This document shows, in pieces, positions 1-7,103 of a stretch of 12,118 nt of DNA. The notes under the pieces are model-generated. The model did no database searches, was not told where the DNA came from, and saw only the letters and a program-made list of their open reading frames with translations. The DNA is from an uncultured Rhodocyclaceae bacterium (GTDB lineage: Bacteria; Pseudomonadota; Gammaproteobacteria; Burkholderiales; Rhodocyclaceae): assembly GCA_903930805.1 (NCBI GenBank), contig CAIYZZ010000492.1:1-12118 (forward strand), read 5' to 3'. A program made the translations under genes and the position numbers. Position 1 is the first letter of the stretch; the number at the start of each line of letters is the position of its first letter.

Positions 1-306
1 CGCGCGCTGGCACTCGAACCTGAGCTATTGCTGCTCGACGAACCGACCGCCGGCCTCGACCCAGACCGCTCCGACAGCTTTGTGCGACTGACACGCATGC
101 TGGGCGAAGAGCTTGGCCTCACGGTTGTATTGGTAACTCACGATCTCGACACCCTGGCGGCGCTGGCCACGCGCGTCGCCGTGCTCGCGGAACAGCGCAT
201 CCTCGCCTATGGCACGATCGACGAGATCGTGAGTTTCGATCATCCATTTACCCGCAACTTTTTCCACTCCGTGCGCGGCCAGCGCGCCCTTGCCCATGCC
301 CACTGA
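1..306 (+). CDS. ABC transporter ATP-binding protein, MlaF-like (3' part only)
   Basis: This is the C-terminal 101 residues of an ABC ATPase; the Walker A and signature motifs lie before the window. Visible are the Walker B with the adjoining D-loop (LLLLDEPTAGLD, visible residues 9-20) and the H-loop histidine in LVTHDLDTL. The short C-terminal tail ends FFHSVRGQRALAHAH, a type of ending seen in MlaF-like ATPases. It would energise a lipid-moving ABC complex at the inner membrane. Eleven bases separate its stop from the MCE gene, which supports the MlaF assignment over a generic ABC ATPase. A permease gene (MlaE family) is expected upstream but cannot be seen. Being partial, its exact subfamily rests on the neighbours. 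Confidence 0.88.
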   Translation, partial: RALALEPELLLLDEPTAGLDPDRSDSFVRLTRMLGEELGLTVVLVTHDLDTLAALATRVAVLAEQRILAYGTIDEIVSFDHPFTRNFFHSVRGQRALAHAH

Positions 307-317
307 GATCTGACATT

Positions 318-1271
318 ATGGAAAACCGTTCGCATGCCCTGATGGCAGGTCTGTTTACTGTTATTTTTTTGCTGGTTTCGGCGCTGGCGCTCTGGTGGTT
401 TACCGGTACGCGTGAGTTGACGCACACCTACATCCTCGAAACGCGCGGCAACGTCACCGGTCTCAACAACGAGGCCCAGGTGCGTTACCGGGGCATCCGT
501 GCCGGCAAGGTGACCAGCATCGCGCCCGATGCGCTCGATCCTGGTCTGCTGCTCGTCGAGATATCGCTGGGTCGCCAATACCGGCTGACGGACAAGACCG
601 TGGCGAAGCTCAACTATCAGGGCATCACCGGTCTGGCCTACGTCATGCTGGAAGAAGACAGCACGGGCGACCAGGGACGGGCGCTCGATACTGCGGCTGC
701 GACGCATCCCCACATCGCGATTCAGCCGGGACTGTTCGATACGCTCGGCAGCAAGGCCGGCGACATCGCCACTCAGGTGGCCGCGTTGTCAGAGCGGCTC
801 AATCGCCTGCTCGATGAGCGCAACACGCGCAACATCGCGCGCACGCTCGACAATCTGGCGACCGCGTCCGATGGGCTGAGAGAGTTGCCCCAGTTGATGG
901 CGTCTCTGCGGTCTGCCTTGTCAGATACCAATCTGAAGAATCTGCAGGCGCTGCTGGCCCATCTCGAAAAAACCGCTGGCGCAGCGGCACCGCTGACGGC
1001 AGAGGTTCGTACGCTGGTGGCAACCATGACAACCCTGGCGCAGCGCTTTGATCGTCTGGCCGTCAGTGTGAGTGGCGTCGGCGACCGTCTCAACGCCGAG
1101 ACCCTGCCGCGTGTGGAAACCCTGATGACCGAAGTGTCCGCCGCGACACGTCGTCTTGACCGTCTGCTCGATACTCTCAACGATACCCCGCAAGCCTTGA
1201 TTTTCGGGACCCAGCCCGCCAAGCCGGGTCCCGGAGAGGCCGGCTTCAGCGCCCCCCAACGGATGGAGTGA
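318..1271 (+). CDS. MlaD/MCE-family lipid-transport protein
   Basis: This 317-residue protein has one N-terminal membrane anchor (about residues 9-29, rich in F, L, V, A and W). An MCE domain follows (about 36-113) with the typical GNVTGLNNEAQVRYRGI start and an LNYQGITGLAYVMLEE end. The rest (about 135-290) is a long, mostly helical, polar region that looks able to form coiled coil, and the tail is rich in Pro and Gly. MCE proteins form hexameric rings or tubes that bind phospholipids or other hydrophobic molecules in the periplasm and hand them to or from an ABC transporter. With about 200 residues after the MCE domain it is longer than E. coli MlaD and resembles the single-MCE proteins encoded next to PF03886 lipoproteins. 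The ATG lies 11 nt after the ATPase stop, with only a weak GAG ribosome site. The transported substrate cannot be told from sequence. Confidence 0.9.
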   Translation: MENRSHALMAGLFTVIFLLVSALALWWFTGTRELTHTYILETRGNVTGLNNEAQVRYRGIRAGKVTSIAPDALDPGLLLVEISLGRQYRLTDKTVAKLNYQGITGLAYVMLEEDSTGDQGRALDTAAATHPHIAIQPGLFDTLGSKAGDIATQVAALSERLNRLLDERNTRNIARTLDNLATASDGLRELPQLMASLRSALSDTNLKNLQALLAHLEKTAGAAAPLTAEVRTLVATMTTLAQRFDRLAVSVSGVGDRLNAETLPRVETLMTEVSAATRRLDRLLDTLNDTPQALIFGTQPAKPGPGEAGFSAPQRME

Positions 1272-1275
1272 GCCC

Positions 1276-1887
1276 ATGTACAAAATCGTTAGCGTTTTCC
1301 TGAGTGCTTTTCTGCTAACGGGCTGCGTCGGTAATCCGCCGCGCCAGTCTGAAATCGCCCTTTACGATCTGGGCGACGTTTCAGGTGCCTGGGCTGCACC
1401 GGGTTTCCCGATTGCCGCTGTCGAGGTGAGCGCCAGTTCCTGGCTGGATTCATCGGCCCAGATCTATCGTCTGGCCTATGCCGATGCCTTGCGCCGTCAG
1501 TCCTATACGCACAGTCGCTGGGCTGCTCCACCGGCCGAATTGCTGGAGCGCTTCCTGCAGCGGCGCATCGTCTTCGGTCAGCCTGATTTCACCGGCCCGG
1601 GCTGCCGCCTGAGCCTGACGCTCGACGAACTCGAACAGCGTTTTGACACGCAGCAGACGAGCAAGATCGTACTGGAAGCGCGCGCCACCCTGTTGCCATT
1701 GCATGGCGATGCCATCCTGTCGAAGCGCAGCTTCCTGATCCAGCAGCCGGCGTCAAGCCCAGATGCCAAGGGTGGAGTGCTGGCAACGCGGGCGGCAGCC
1801 GATGCCTTGGCGGGCGAGATGGCGCAATGGCTGGGTAGTGTGGCGCGCGAGCGGCCGCAGGCGGTTGCCATCTGCAAGGGGGCATAA
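1276..1887 (+). CDS. ABC-type transport auxiliary lipoprotein (PqiC/YmbA-like)
   Basis: The 203-residue product begins with a lipoprotein signal peptide: MYK, a hydrophobic stretch, and a lipobox LLTGC that places the lipidated cysteine at residue 17. The residue after it is Val, not Asp, so outer-membrane sorting is likely. The mature part fits the ABC_trans_aux family (PF03886), the outer-membrane partner of MCE systems such as PqiABC; its LYDLGD-type opening and PIAAVEV strand suit that family. It starts 4 nt after the MCE gene stop, so it is the last gene of the transporter operon. Its stop codon TAA (1885-1887) overlaps the first bases of a 26-bp repeat that also occurs inside the acyl-CoA dehydrogenase gene, so the 3' end may have been reshaped. 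Family assignment rests on signal peptide, size and context. Confidence 0.82.
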   Translation: MYKIVSVFLSAFLLTGCVGNPPRQSEIALYDLGDVSGAWAAPGFPIAAVEVSASSWLDSSAQIYRLAYADALRRQSYTHSRWAAPPAELLERFLQRRIVFGQPDFTGPGCRLSLTLDELEQRFDTQQTSKIVLEARATLLPLHGDAILSKRSFLIQQPASSPDAKGGVLATRAAADALAGEMAQWLGSVARERPQAVAICKGA

Positions 1888-1911
1888 AAGTCGGCGCTGG
1901 CAGGACGGCGT
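1886..1911 (+). repeat. 26-bp dispersed repeat, copy A (3' flank of lipoprotein gene)
   Basis: The segment matches 6079-6104 at 25 of 26 positions on the same strand; the only difference is A at 1902 against G at 6095. The shared core includes AAAAGTCGGCGCTGGC. This copy begins in the last two bases of the lipoprotein stop codon and is otherwise noncoding. A match this long is very unlikely by chance in 12 kb, even at high GC. No transposase, target duplication or strong hairpin accompanies it, so the mechanism is unknown. Confidence 0.75.
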
Positions 1912-1920
1912 GTGCAAGAA

Positions 1921-1938
1921 TTGTCGCGCGCGCGACAA
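1921..1938. promoter_or_regulatory. 18-bp perfect palindrome upstream of etfB, candidate operator
   Basis: The sequence TTGTCGCGCGCGCGACAA is identical to its own reverse complement, with a (CG)5 core and TTGT/ACAA arms. There is no loop and no following T-run, so it does not look like an intrinsic terminator; a dimeric regulator site (TetR-like, for example) is more plausible. It lies 54 nt before the etfB start codon in the only sizeable gap (1888-1992) between the transporter operon and the ETF operon. A weak -10-like TAGATT lies at 1959-1964 without a convincing -35. The regulator is unknown and function is inferred from symmetry and position only. Confidence 0.4.
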
Positions 1939-1980
1939 CGCGGCCGGCGGCAAGGCAGTAGATTCACCTGAACGTATCTG

Positions 1981-1985
1981 AGGAG
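1981..1985 (+). promoter_or_regulatory. Ribosome binding site of etfB
   Basis: AGGAG lies 7 nt before the ATG at 1993. It is the strongest Shine-Dalgarno match on the plus strand here and fixes the etfB start. Confidence 0.75.
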
Positions 1986-1992
1986 TCTCTCC

Positions 1993-2757
1993 ATGAAAAT
2001 TCTGGTCCCGGTCAAACGGGTGATCGATTACAACGTCAAGGTTCGCGTCAAGGCCGACCAGACTGGCGTTGAGCTCGCCAACGTCAAGATGGCGATGAAC
2101 CCGTTCGACGAGATCGCCGTGGAAGAGGCCATGCGGCTGAAGGAGGCGGGCATCGCCACCGAGGTGATTGCCGTTTCCTGCGGTACGACTGCCTGCCAGG
2201 AGCAGTTGCGCACGGCGCTGGCGCTGGGTGCGGATCGTGCCATCCTGGTCGAGACAGATGCTGCACAGGCTGAGTGTTTACAGTCGCTGGCTGTGGCGAA
2301 ACTCCTCAAGGCCGTGTGTGACAAGGAACAGCCGGGGCTGGTGTTGCTCGGCAAACAGGCCATCGACGACGATGCCAACCAGACCGGCCAAATGCTCGCC
2401 GCCCTGATGGGCTGGCCGCAGGCGACATTCGCCTCGAAAGTGGTGCTTGCCGACGGTCGCGCTACTGTGACCCGGGAAATCGACGGTGGCCTCGAAACAC
2501 TGTCGATGAAGTTGCCGGCCGTGGTAACCACCGATTTGCGCCTCAATGAGCCGCGCTACGCAACGTTGCCGAACATCATGAAGGCGAAAAAGAAACCGAT
2601 GGATGTGTTGAAACCGGCCGAGTTGGGTGTCGATATCGTGCCGCGCCTGACGACGCAGAAAGTCGTTGAGCCCGCCAAGCGCCAGGCCGGTGTCAAGGTT
2701 GCCGATGTCGCCGAGTTGGTGGCCAAACTCAAGAACGAAGCGAAGGTGATCGCATGA
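1993..2757 (+). CDS. etfB: Electron transfer flavoprotein subunit beta
   Basis: This 254-residue protein is full-length for the family (about 250). It opens with [20 protein letters not shown] and carries the AMP-site region around [16 protein letters not shown] (121-136). It also has the beta-ETF signature and dehydrogenase-docking loop [21 protein letters not shown] (181-201), in which Leu184 corresponds to the anchor leucine of the recognition loop. EtfB pairs with EtfA to carry FAD (and structural AMP) and accepts electrons from acyl-CoA dehydrogenases in the cytoplasm. Its stop overlaps the etfA start by 4 nt (ATGA), so the two are translationally coupled. It begins the operon that includes an acyl-CoA dehydrogenase, pointing to the housekeeping beta-oxidation type rather than a bifurcating ETF. 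Confidence 0.97.
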   Translation: MKILVPVKRVIDYNVKVRVKADQTGVELANVKMAMNPFDEIAVEEAMRLKEAGIATEVIAVSCGTTACQEQLRTALALGADRAILVETDAAQAECLQSLAVAKLLKAVCDKEQPGLVLLGKQAIDDDANQTGQMLAALMGWPQATFASKVVLADGRATVTREIDGGLETLSMKLPAVVTTDLRLNEPRYATLPNIMKAKKKPMDVLKPAELGVDIVPRLTTQKVVEPAKRQAGVKVADVAELVAKLKNEAKVIA

Positions 2758-3707
2758 GCATTCTCGTTATTGCCGAACACGGCAACACCGCGCTGAAGGC
2801 GGCCACCTTCAATACCGTTGCCTGCGCTGTGAAGATCGGTGCGCAGTTGGGTGCTGAAATTCATGTACTGGTCGCCGGTGCCGGTTGTGCTGCTGCCGCT
2901 CAGGCTGCCACCACGCTCGCGGGCGTGACAAAGGTCAAGCTGGCCGATGCGCCGCATTACGCCGACCAGACCGCCGAGAATCTTGCCGCGCTGCTGGTCG
3001 CCAATGCGGCCGGTTACACGCACATCCTTGCCCCGGCGACCACCTTCGGCAAGAATCTGTTGCCGCGCGTCGCCGCCTTGCTTGACGTGGCACAGATCTC
3101 CGAAATCTGCGGCGTCGACTTCACCGACACCTCATTTTCAACATTTGTTCGGCCTATCTACGCCGGCAACGCGCTGGCCACGGTCAAATCCGTTGACCCG
3201 GTAAAAATCATCACCGTGCGCACCACGGCCTTCGATGCCGTTGGGCAGGGCGGTAGTGCTCCCGTGGAGGCTATTGCCGCCGGCCCCGATCTCGGCTTGA
3301 CGCAACTGGTCGGTCGCGAGCTGACCAAGTCGGTGCGTCCCGAACTTGGCGCGGCCAAGGTCATCGTTTCGGGCGGACGCGGGCTGGCTTCGAGTGAGAA
3401 CTATCATGCGCTGCTCGAACCGCTGGCCGACAAGCTGAATGCCGCGCTGGGCGCCTCGCGCGCGGCGGTCGATGCCGGTTTCGTGCCGAACGACTATCAG
3501 GTCGGCCAGACCGGCAAGATCGTCGCGCCACAACTTTATATTGCCATCGGCATCTCCGGCGCCATCCAGCATCTGGCGGGCATGAAGGACAGCAAGGTGA
3601 TCGTCGCGATCAACAAGGATGCCGATGCGCCGATCTTCCAGGTCGCTGACTACGGTCTGGTCGGCGACTTGTTCCAATTGGTGCCGGAGCTGACGGCGGC
3701 CGTTTAG
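2754..3707 (+). CDS. etfA: Electron transfer flavoprotein subunit alpha
   Basis: The 317-residue product has the N-terminal nucleotide-fold domain (MSILVIAEH start; roughly 1-190) and the C-terminal FAD-binding domain. The latter shows VSGGRGL (205-211), the family signature around [19 protein letters not shown] to IQH (251-273), and [20 protein letters not shown] (287-306). These residues hold FAD in the EtfAB heterodimer, which shuttles electrons from acyl-CoA dehydrogenases to ETF-ubiquinone oxidoreductase; a gene for that partner is present at 8516-10159. It overlaps etfB by 4 nt and is followed 4 nt later by the CbiM-like gene. No missing segments or frameshifts are seen. Confidence 0.97.
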   Translation: MSILVIAEHGNTALKAATFNTVACAVKIGAQLGAEIHVLVAGAGCAAAAQAATTLAGVTKVKLADAPHYADQTAENLAALLVANAAGYTHILAPATTFGKNLLPRVAALLDVAQISEICGVDFTDTSFSTFVRPIYAGNALATVKSVDPVKIITVRTTAFDAVGQGGSAPVEAIAAGPDLGLTQLVGRELTKSVRPELGAAKVIVSGGRGLASSENYHALLEPLADKLNAALGASRAAVDAGFVPNDYQVGQTGKIVAPQLYIAIGISGAIQHLAGMKDSKVIVAINKDADAPIFQVADYGLVGDLFQLVPELTAAV

Positions 3708-3711
3708 CGCG

Positions 3712-4404
3712 ATGAACTTTCCCGACGGCCTCTTCAGCGACGCCTGGGCCTTCGGGGCCATCTTGCCGTATGTCCTGTTGCTGTTGTGGGCCGTGCGAAC
3801 AGCCCCTTGGCGACGGCTGGCGGAAAATCCGCACGATGGCGGGCAGATGAGCGTCTGGATGGGGACCATCGTCGTGCTGACGCTGGTCTGGAGCATGAAG
3901 GCCGGCGTCAGGCCGGGGCTGAACCTGCACATGCTCGGTGTTACCGCCTTCACGTTGATGTTCGGCCGGCAGTTGGCGCTGATTGGTCTCTCTGTGGTAC
4001 TGGCCGCCGTCACTTTCAATGCCTCGCTCAAAGGTGTCGACGCCTGGCAAGCCTTTGCCTTGAATGCGCTGGCGCTGGTGGTTTTTCCGGTATTCGTGGC
4101 GCATGTCATCCTGCGGTGTGTCGAACGTTGCCTGCCGGCGCATATTTTTGTCTATATTTTCGTTGCCTCATTTTTCGGCGCGGCGGTCAATGTCTTTGCC
4201 ACCGGTGCCCTGACGACCTTGCTGCTGTGGCTTTCAAACGCTTACACTGCCGAGTTGCTGCTGGCCGAATACTTGCCGTTCTATGTGTTGATGGGCTTCT
4301 CCGAGGCCTGGCTCAACGGTGCGGCCATCACGCTGATGGTCGTGTATTGTCCGCACTGGGTCGGCAGCTTCGATGACCGGCGCTATCTCTGGCAGAAAAA
4401 ATAA
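3712..4404 (+). CDS. CbiM-like (energy-coupling factor permease family) membrane protein
   Basis: This 230-residue, very hydrophobic protein has about six membrane segments (around 13-29, 47-62, 75-103, 114-138, 146-174 and 187-212) and a charged tail ending DDRRYLWQKK. The start MNFPDGLFS resembles the MHIPDGFLS opening of CbiM/NikM cobalt and nickel importers, and LNLHMLG (70-76, His73) resembles their second histidine segment. I therefore place it in the CbiM superfamily, in the branch of stand-alone uncharacterised proteins found in proteobacteria. Position 2 is Asn, not the His used for metal binding in CbiM/NikM, and no CbiN, CbiQ or CbiO gene is nearby, so metal transport should not be assumed. 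It lies 4 nt after etfA and 13 nt before the acyl-CoA dehydrogenase, so it is probably cotranscribed with them. Function is unknown. Confidence 0.75.
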   Translation: MNFPDGLFSDAWAFGAILPYVLLLLWAVRTAPWRRLAENPHDGGQMSVWMGTIVVLTLVWSMKAGVRPGLNLHMLGVTAFTLMFGRQLALIGLSVVLAAVTFNASLKGVDAWQAFALNALALVVFPVFVAHVILRCVERCLPAHIFVYIFVASFFGAAVNVFATGALTTLLLWLSNAYTAELLLAEYLPFYVLMGFSEAWLNGAAITLMVVYCPHWVGSFDDRRYLWQKK

Positions 4405-4408
4405 AGGA
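4405..4408 (+). promoter_or_regulatory. Ribosome binding site that decides the acyl-CoA dehydrogenase start
   Basis: AGGA lies directly after the TAA stop of the CbiM-like gene and 9 nt before the ATG at 4418. It favours that start over an in-frame one at 4373, which would lie inside the preceding gene. Confidence 0.7.
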
Positions 4409-4417
4409 ATTTCCGCA

Positions 4418-6232
4418 ATGATCTACACTGCACCGCTGCAGGACATGCAATTCGTGCTGAACGAACTCGCCGGCCTTGATCAGGTGTCCCAATTGCCCGG
4501 TTGCGAGGAGGCGGCCCCTGACGTTGTGGAGGCGATCCTCGAAGAAGCAGGCAAGTTTGCCGGCGGCGTGCTGGCACCGCTCAATCGGGTCGGTGACCTT
4601 ACCGGAGCAATCTGGCAGGACACTGCAGTGATCATGCCGGCCGGCTTCGGCGATGCCTACCGGCAGTTCGTGCAAAACGGCTGGAACGGACTTGACTGCA
4701 ACCCCGAGTTCGGTGGCCAGGGTTTGCCGCGCCTCGTTTCGGCGGCCGTGCGTGAGATGTGGAAGTCGGCGAATCACGCGTTTTCGCTGTGCCATATGCT
4801 GACGAGCGGTGCCATCGAAGCGCTGGAATTGTGCGGCACGCCGGAGCAAAAGCAACAGTACCTGCCTAAGATGGTCTCGGGCGAATGGACCGGCACCATG
4901 AACATCACCGAGCCGCAGGCGGGTTCCGACCTTGCCGCCATCCGTTCGCGCGCCGAACCGCAGGCCGACGGCTGTTTCAAAGTGTTCGGCCAGAAGATAT
5001 TCATTACCTACGGCGAGCACGACATGGTGGAGAACATCATCCACCTCGTGCTGGCGCGTACGCCGACTGCACCGCCCGGCGTCAAGGGTATTTCACTATT
5101 CGTCGTACCTAAATTCCTTGTGAATACCGATGGATCACTGGGCACGCGTAACGATGCGTATTGCGTCTCCATCGAACACAAGCTCGGCATTCACGCCAGC
5201 CCCACCAGCGTGATGAGTTTTGGCGACCACGGAGGCGCCACGGGCTATCTCGTCGGCAAGGAGAACGAGGGTCTCAAGTACATGTTCATCATGATGAACT
5301 CGGCGCGCTATGCCGTCGGCCTCGAAGGTCTGGGCATTGCCGAGGCGAGCTACCAGCATGCGTTGTCGTACGCGAAGGAACGTGTGCAGAGCCGCGCCAT
5401 CGAAGGTTCGGCAGAGTCGGTGGCCATCGTGCAACATCCCGATATCCGCCGCATGCTGATGCTGATGAAGTCGCAGACCGAGGCGATGCGTGCGCTGGCC
5501 TATGTCGTCGCCGCCGCCCACGACATCGCGCTCCATCACGCCGACGCGACGGAGCGACAAAGGAACCAGGCCTTTGTCGACCTGATGACGCCCGTGGTGA
5601 AGGGCTGGATCACCGAGACCGGCAACCAGATCGCCTACCTCGGTGTGCAGGTGCACGGCGGCATGGGCTTCATCGAGGAGGCCGGCGCCGCGCAGTTCAT
5701 GCGCGATGCGCGTATCACGACGATCTACGAAGGCACCACCGGCATACAGGCGAACGACCTGATCGGCCGCAAGATCGCCCGCGAGGGCGGGGTGACGCTC
5801 AAGTGGGTGCTGGCACAGATGCAGGCCACCCAGGCCGAACTGGCTGCTGTCAATGATGCCGACTGCCAATCCATCGCGGCGGCGTTGGCCGGTGGTATAG
5901 CTGCCGTCACCGCAGCTGGCGATTACATCGTGGCGCAATACGGGGTCAATGTGCGCGAGGTAGCGGCGGGCGCCGTGCCTTTCCTGCGTTTGGTGGGCAT
6001 TGTTTCCGGCGGCTGGATGATGGCGCGCGCGGCGCTGGTGGCAAATGAAAAGCTTGGCGCGGACGGGACGGCGGCCGCAAAAGTCGGCGCTGGCGGGACG
6101 GCGTTTTACTCAGCGAAGATTAAAACCGCGCGCTTCTATGCCGATCATGTGTTGAACGAGGCTGCCGGGCTGGCACGTGAGATCGTTTCTGGCGGTGCCA
6201 GTGCTTTGTCTTTGTCCGAAGATCAATTCTGA
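4418..6232 (+). CDS. Acyl-CoA dehydrogenase, long form with C-terminal domain
   Basis: The 604-residue flavoenzyme oxidises an acyl-CoA to the 2-enoyl-CoA and passes electrons to ETF. It opens with MIYTAPLQDMQFVLNELAG, the short N-terminal module of the ~600-residue ACAD type (PF12418). The FAD-contacting MNITEPQAGSDLA (161-173) follows, then the middle and C-terminal ACAD domains with VQVHGGMGFIEE and the catalytic-base motif IYEGTTGIQANDLIGRK (Glu438), and an extra helical C-terminal domain (about 470-604, PF12806). It is therefore not the short 380-residue ACAD; chain-length preference cannot be read from sequence. Residues about 543-562 hold a tandem pair NEKLGADGTA/AAKVGAGGTA, of which the second unit coincides with a 26-bp repeat also found at 1886-1911. 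Operon position after etfBA supports its use of this ETF. Confidence 0.95.
   Translation: MIYTAPLQDMQFVLNELAGLDQVSQLPGCEEAAPDVVEAILEEAGKFAGGVLAPLNRVGDLTGAIWQDTAVIMPAGFGDAYRQFVQNGWNGLDCNPEFGGQGLPRLVSAAVREMWKSANHAFSLCHMLTSGAIEALELCGTPEQKQQYLPKMVSGEWTGTMNITEPQAGSDLAAIRSRAEPQADGCFKVFGQKIFITYGEHDMVENIIHLVLARTPTAPPGVKGISLFVVPKFLVNTDGSLGTRNDAYCVSIEHKLGIHASPTSVMSFGDHGGATGYLVGKENEGLKYMFIMMNSARYAVGLEGLGIAEASYQHALSYAKERVQSRAIEGSAESVAIVQHPDIRRMLMLMKSQTEAMRALAYVVAAAHDIALHHADATERQRNQAFVDLMTPVVKGWITETGNQIAYLGVQVHGGMGFIEEAGAAQFMRDARITTIYEGTTGIQANDLIGRKIAREGGVTLKWVLAQMQATQAELAAVNDADCQSIAAALAGGIAAVTAAGDYIVAQYGVNVREVAAGAVPFLRLVGIVSGGWMMARAALVANEKLGADGTAAAKVGAGGTAFYSAKIKTARFYADHVLNEAAGLAREIVSGGASALSLSEDQF
6044..6103 (+). 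repeat. Degenerate 30-bp tandem duplication inside the acyl-CoA dehydrogenase gene
   Basis: Units 6044-6073 and 6074-6103 match at 21 of 30 positions, including GGGACGGCG at the end of both. They encode NEKLGADGTA and AAKVGAGGTA (6 of 10 identical), placed just before FYSAKIKTARFYADH. Deleting one unit would leave an in-frame protein with a linker of the length I expect for this family; that expectation is from memory, not an alignment. Confidence 0.5.
6079..6104 (+). repeat. 26-bp dispersed repeat, copy B (inside acyl-CoA dehydrogenase gene)
   Basis: This copy matches 1886-1911 at 25 of 26 positions. It is translated as KVGAGGTA (residues 555-562), with the reading frame intact on both sides. 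It lies within the second unit of the local 30-bp duplication, so a short repeat seems to have been added to, or exported from, a coding sequence. Confidence 0.75.
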
Positions 6233-6258
6233 AGACAATTCCGCCAGACTGCTACACT
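6230..6258 (+). promoter_or_regulatory. Weak candidate promoter for the HDOD gene
   Basis: TACACT (6253-6258) could be a -10 element, with a poor -35 such as TGAAGA (6230-6235) 17 nt upstream. Transcription would then start about 6265, almost at the ATG at 6267, giving a nearly leaderless message. The region also contains the acyl-CoA dehydrogenase stop. Support is weak: the -35 is poor and no Shine-Dalgarno sequence is visible. Confidence 0.2.
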
Positions 6259-6266
6259 CCGTTACC

Positions 6267-7103
6267 ATGGAAAAAACTGAACTCTACCGTCGCATTGCCG
6301 ACGAGGCTGATCGTGGTGAGTTGGTCTTTCCGGCCAGCGCTGAAGTTGAGTTGCGCATCAAGCGTGCGCTGGACGATCCCGACTGTTCCATCGATCAGGC
6401 TGCCAAGCTTATCCAGGCCGATCCGCTACTGGCTGCACGTGTGGTGGCGGTCGCGAATTCGGTGGCTTACAACCGTTCGGGACGTGAAATCACCGATGTG
6501 CGCCAGTCGGTGGCGCGACTGGGTTTTCGCACGCTGCGCTCACTGACGATGTCTTTGTTGGTCAAGCAGATGTCCGGCCAGTCGGGCGAACCGGCACACA
6601 AGGCACTCGCCCAGAAACTCTGGGAACACACCGCGCATGTCGCGGCACTCAGCCATGTGATTGCCCGGCGCGTCACGCATCAAGACCCAGAAACAGCCCT
6701 GTTTGCCGGCATCCTGCACGAGGTTGCCGGCTTCTATCTGATTTCGCGTGCCCGCGAAATACCCGAGTTGCTCACCGGTGATCTGTCCGAGTGGCGGGGT
6801 AACGGTGAGTCTGTTGTCGGCGCGGCACTGCTGAAAATTCTCGAAGTGCCCGAGGGTGTTGCCACCGCCATCGGCGCCATGTGGGAGGGTTACCTCGCCA
6901 TACCGCCATCGTCGCTGGGCGACACACTTTTACTGGCCGAAGAATTGGCGCCAGTCGCTTCGCCGCTGTATTGGACGCCGGACGCTGAGAGCGCGGCGGC
7001 GGGTAAGCCGCAGATAGAAATGGCTCTCGACGAAGAAACCCTCTCCAGCATTCTCGCCGAGTCGGCCGAGGAAGTGCAGTCCCTGATCAGCGCGCTGAAG
7101 TAG
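6267..7103 (+). CDS. HDOD-domain protein
   Basis: The 278-residue product carries an HDOD domain (about residues 18-215), a relative of HD hydrolases used in bacterial signalling. Typical features are IQADPLLAARVVAVANSVAYNRSGREITDVRQSV (49-82, helices that define the family), LGFRTLRSLTMS, and FAGILHEVAGFYLI (146-159), where the HD pair of true phosphohydrolases has become HE. It is therefore likely a non-catalytic interaction domain. No GGDEF, EAL or receiver domain is attached. The ATG at 6267 is chosen because homology begins there; an upstream in-frame start would sit inside the acyl-CoA dehydrogenase. It lies 34 nt after that gene and could be cotranscribed, though no good ribosome site is visible. 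It ends in three stop triplets in a row (TAG TGA TAA, 7101-7109) and overlaps the convergent helicase gene by 17 bp. Confidence 0.88.
   Translation: MEKTELYRRIADEADRGELVFPASAEVELRIKRALDDPDCSIDQAAKLIQADPLLAARVVAVANSVAYNRSGREITDVRQSVARLGFRTLRSLTMSLLVKQMSGQSGEPAHKALAQKLWEHTAHVAALSHVIARRVTHQDPETALFAGILHEVAGFYLISRAREIPELLTGDLSEWRGNGESVVGAALLKILEVPEGVATAIGAMWEGYLAIPPSSLGDTLLLAEELAPVASPLYWTPDAESAAAGKPQIEMALDEETLSSILAESAEEVQSLISALK

Noticed and set aside
1888..1992. Possible terminator after the transporter operon
   Set aside because: The palindrome at 1921-1938 has no loop and no T-run, and no other stem followed by T residues was seen.
3138..4109. Long open frame on the minus strand across etfA and the CbiM-like gene (323 codons)
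   Set aside because: It is antisense to two well-supported genes, has no recognisable domain, and such frames are common opposite GC-rich coding DNA.
4373..4418. Earlier in-frame start for the acyl-CoA dehydrogenase
   Set aside because: It lies inside the CbiM-like gene and adds 15 unconserved-looking residues; AGGA before 4418 supports the later start.
5135..5938. 267-codon minus-strand frame opposite the acyl-CoA dehydrogenase
   Set aside because: His/Arg/Gly-rich translation without motifs; a shadow of the real gene on the other strand.
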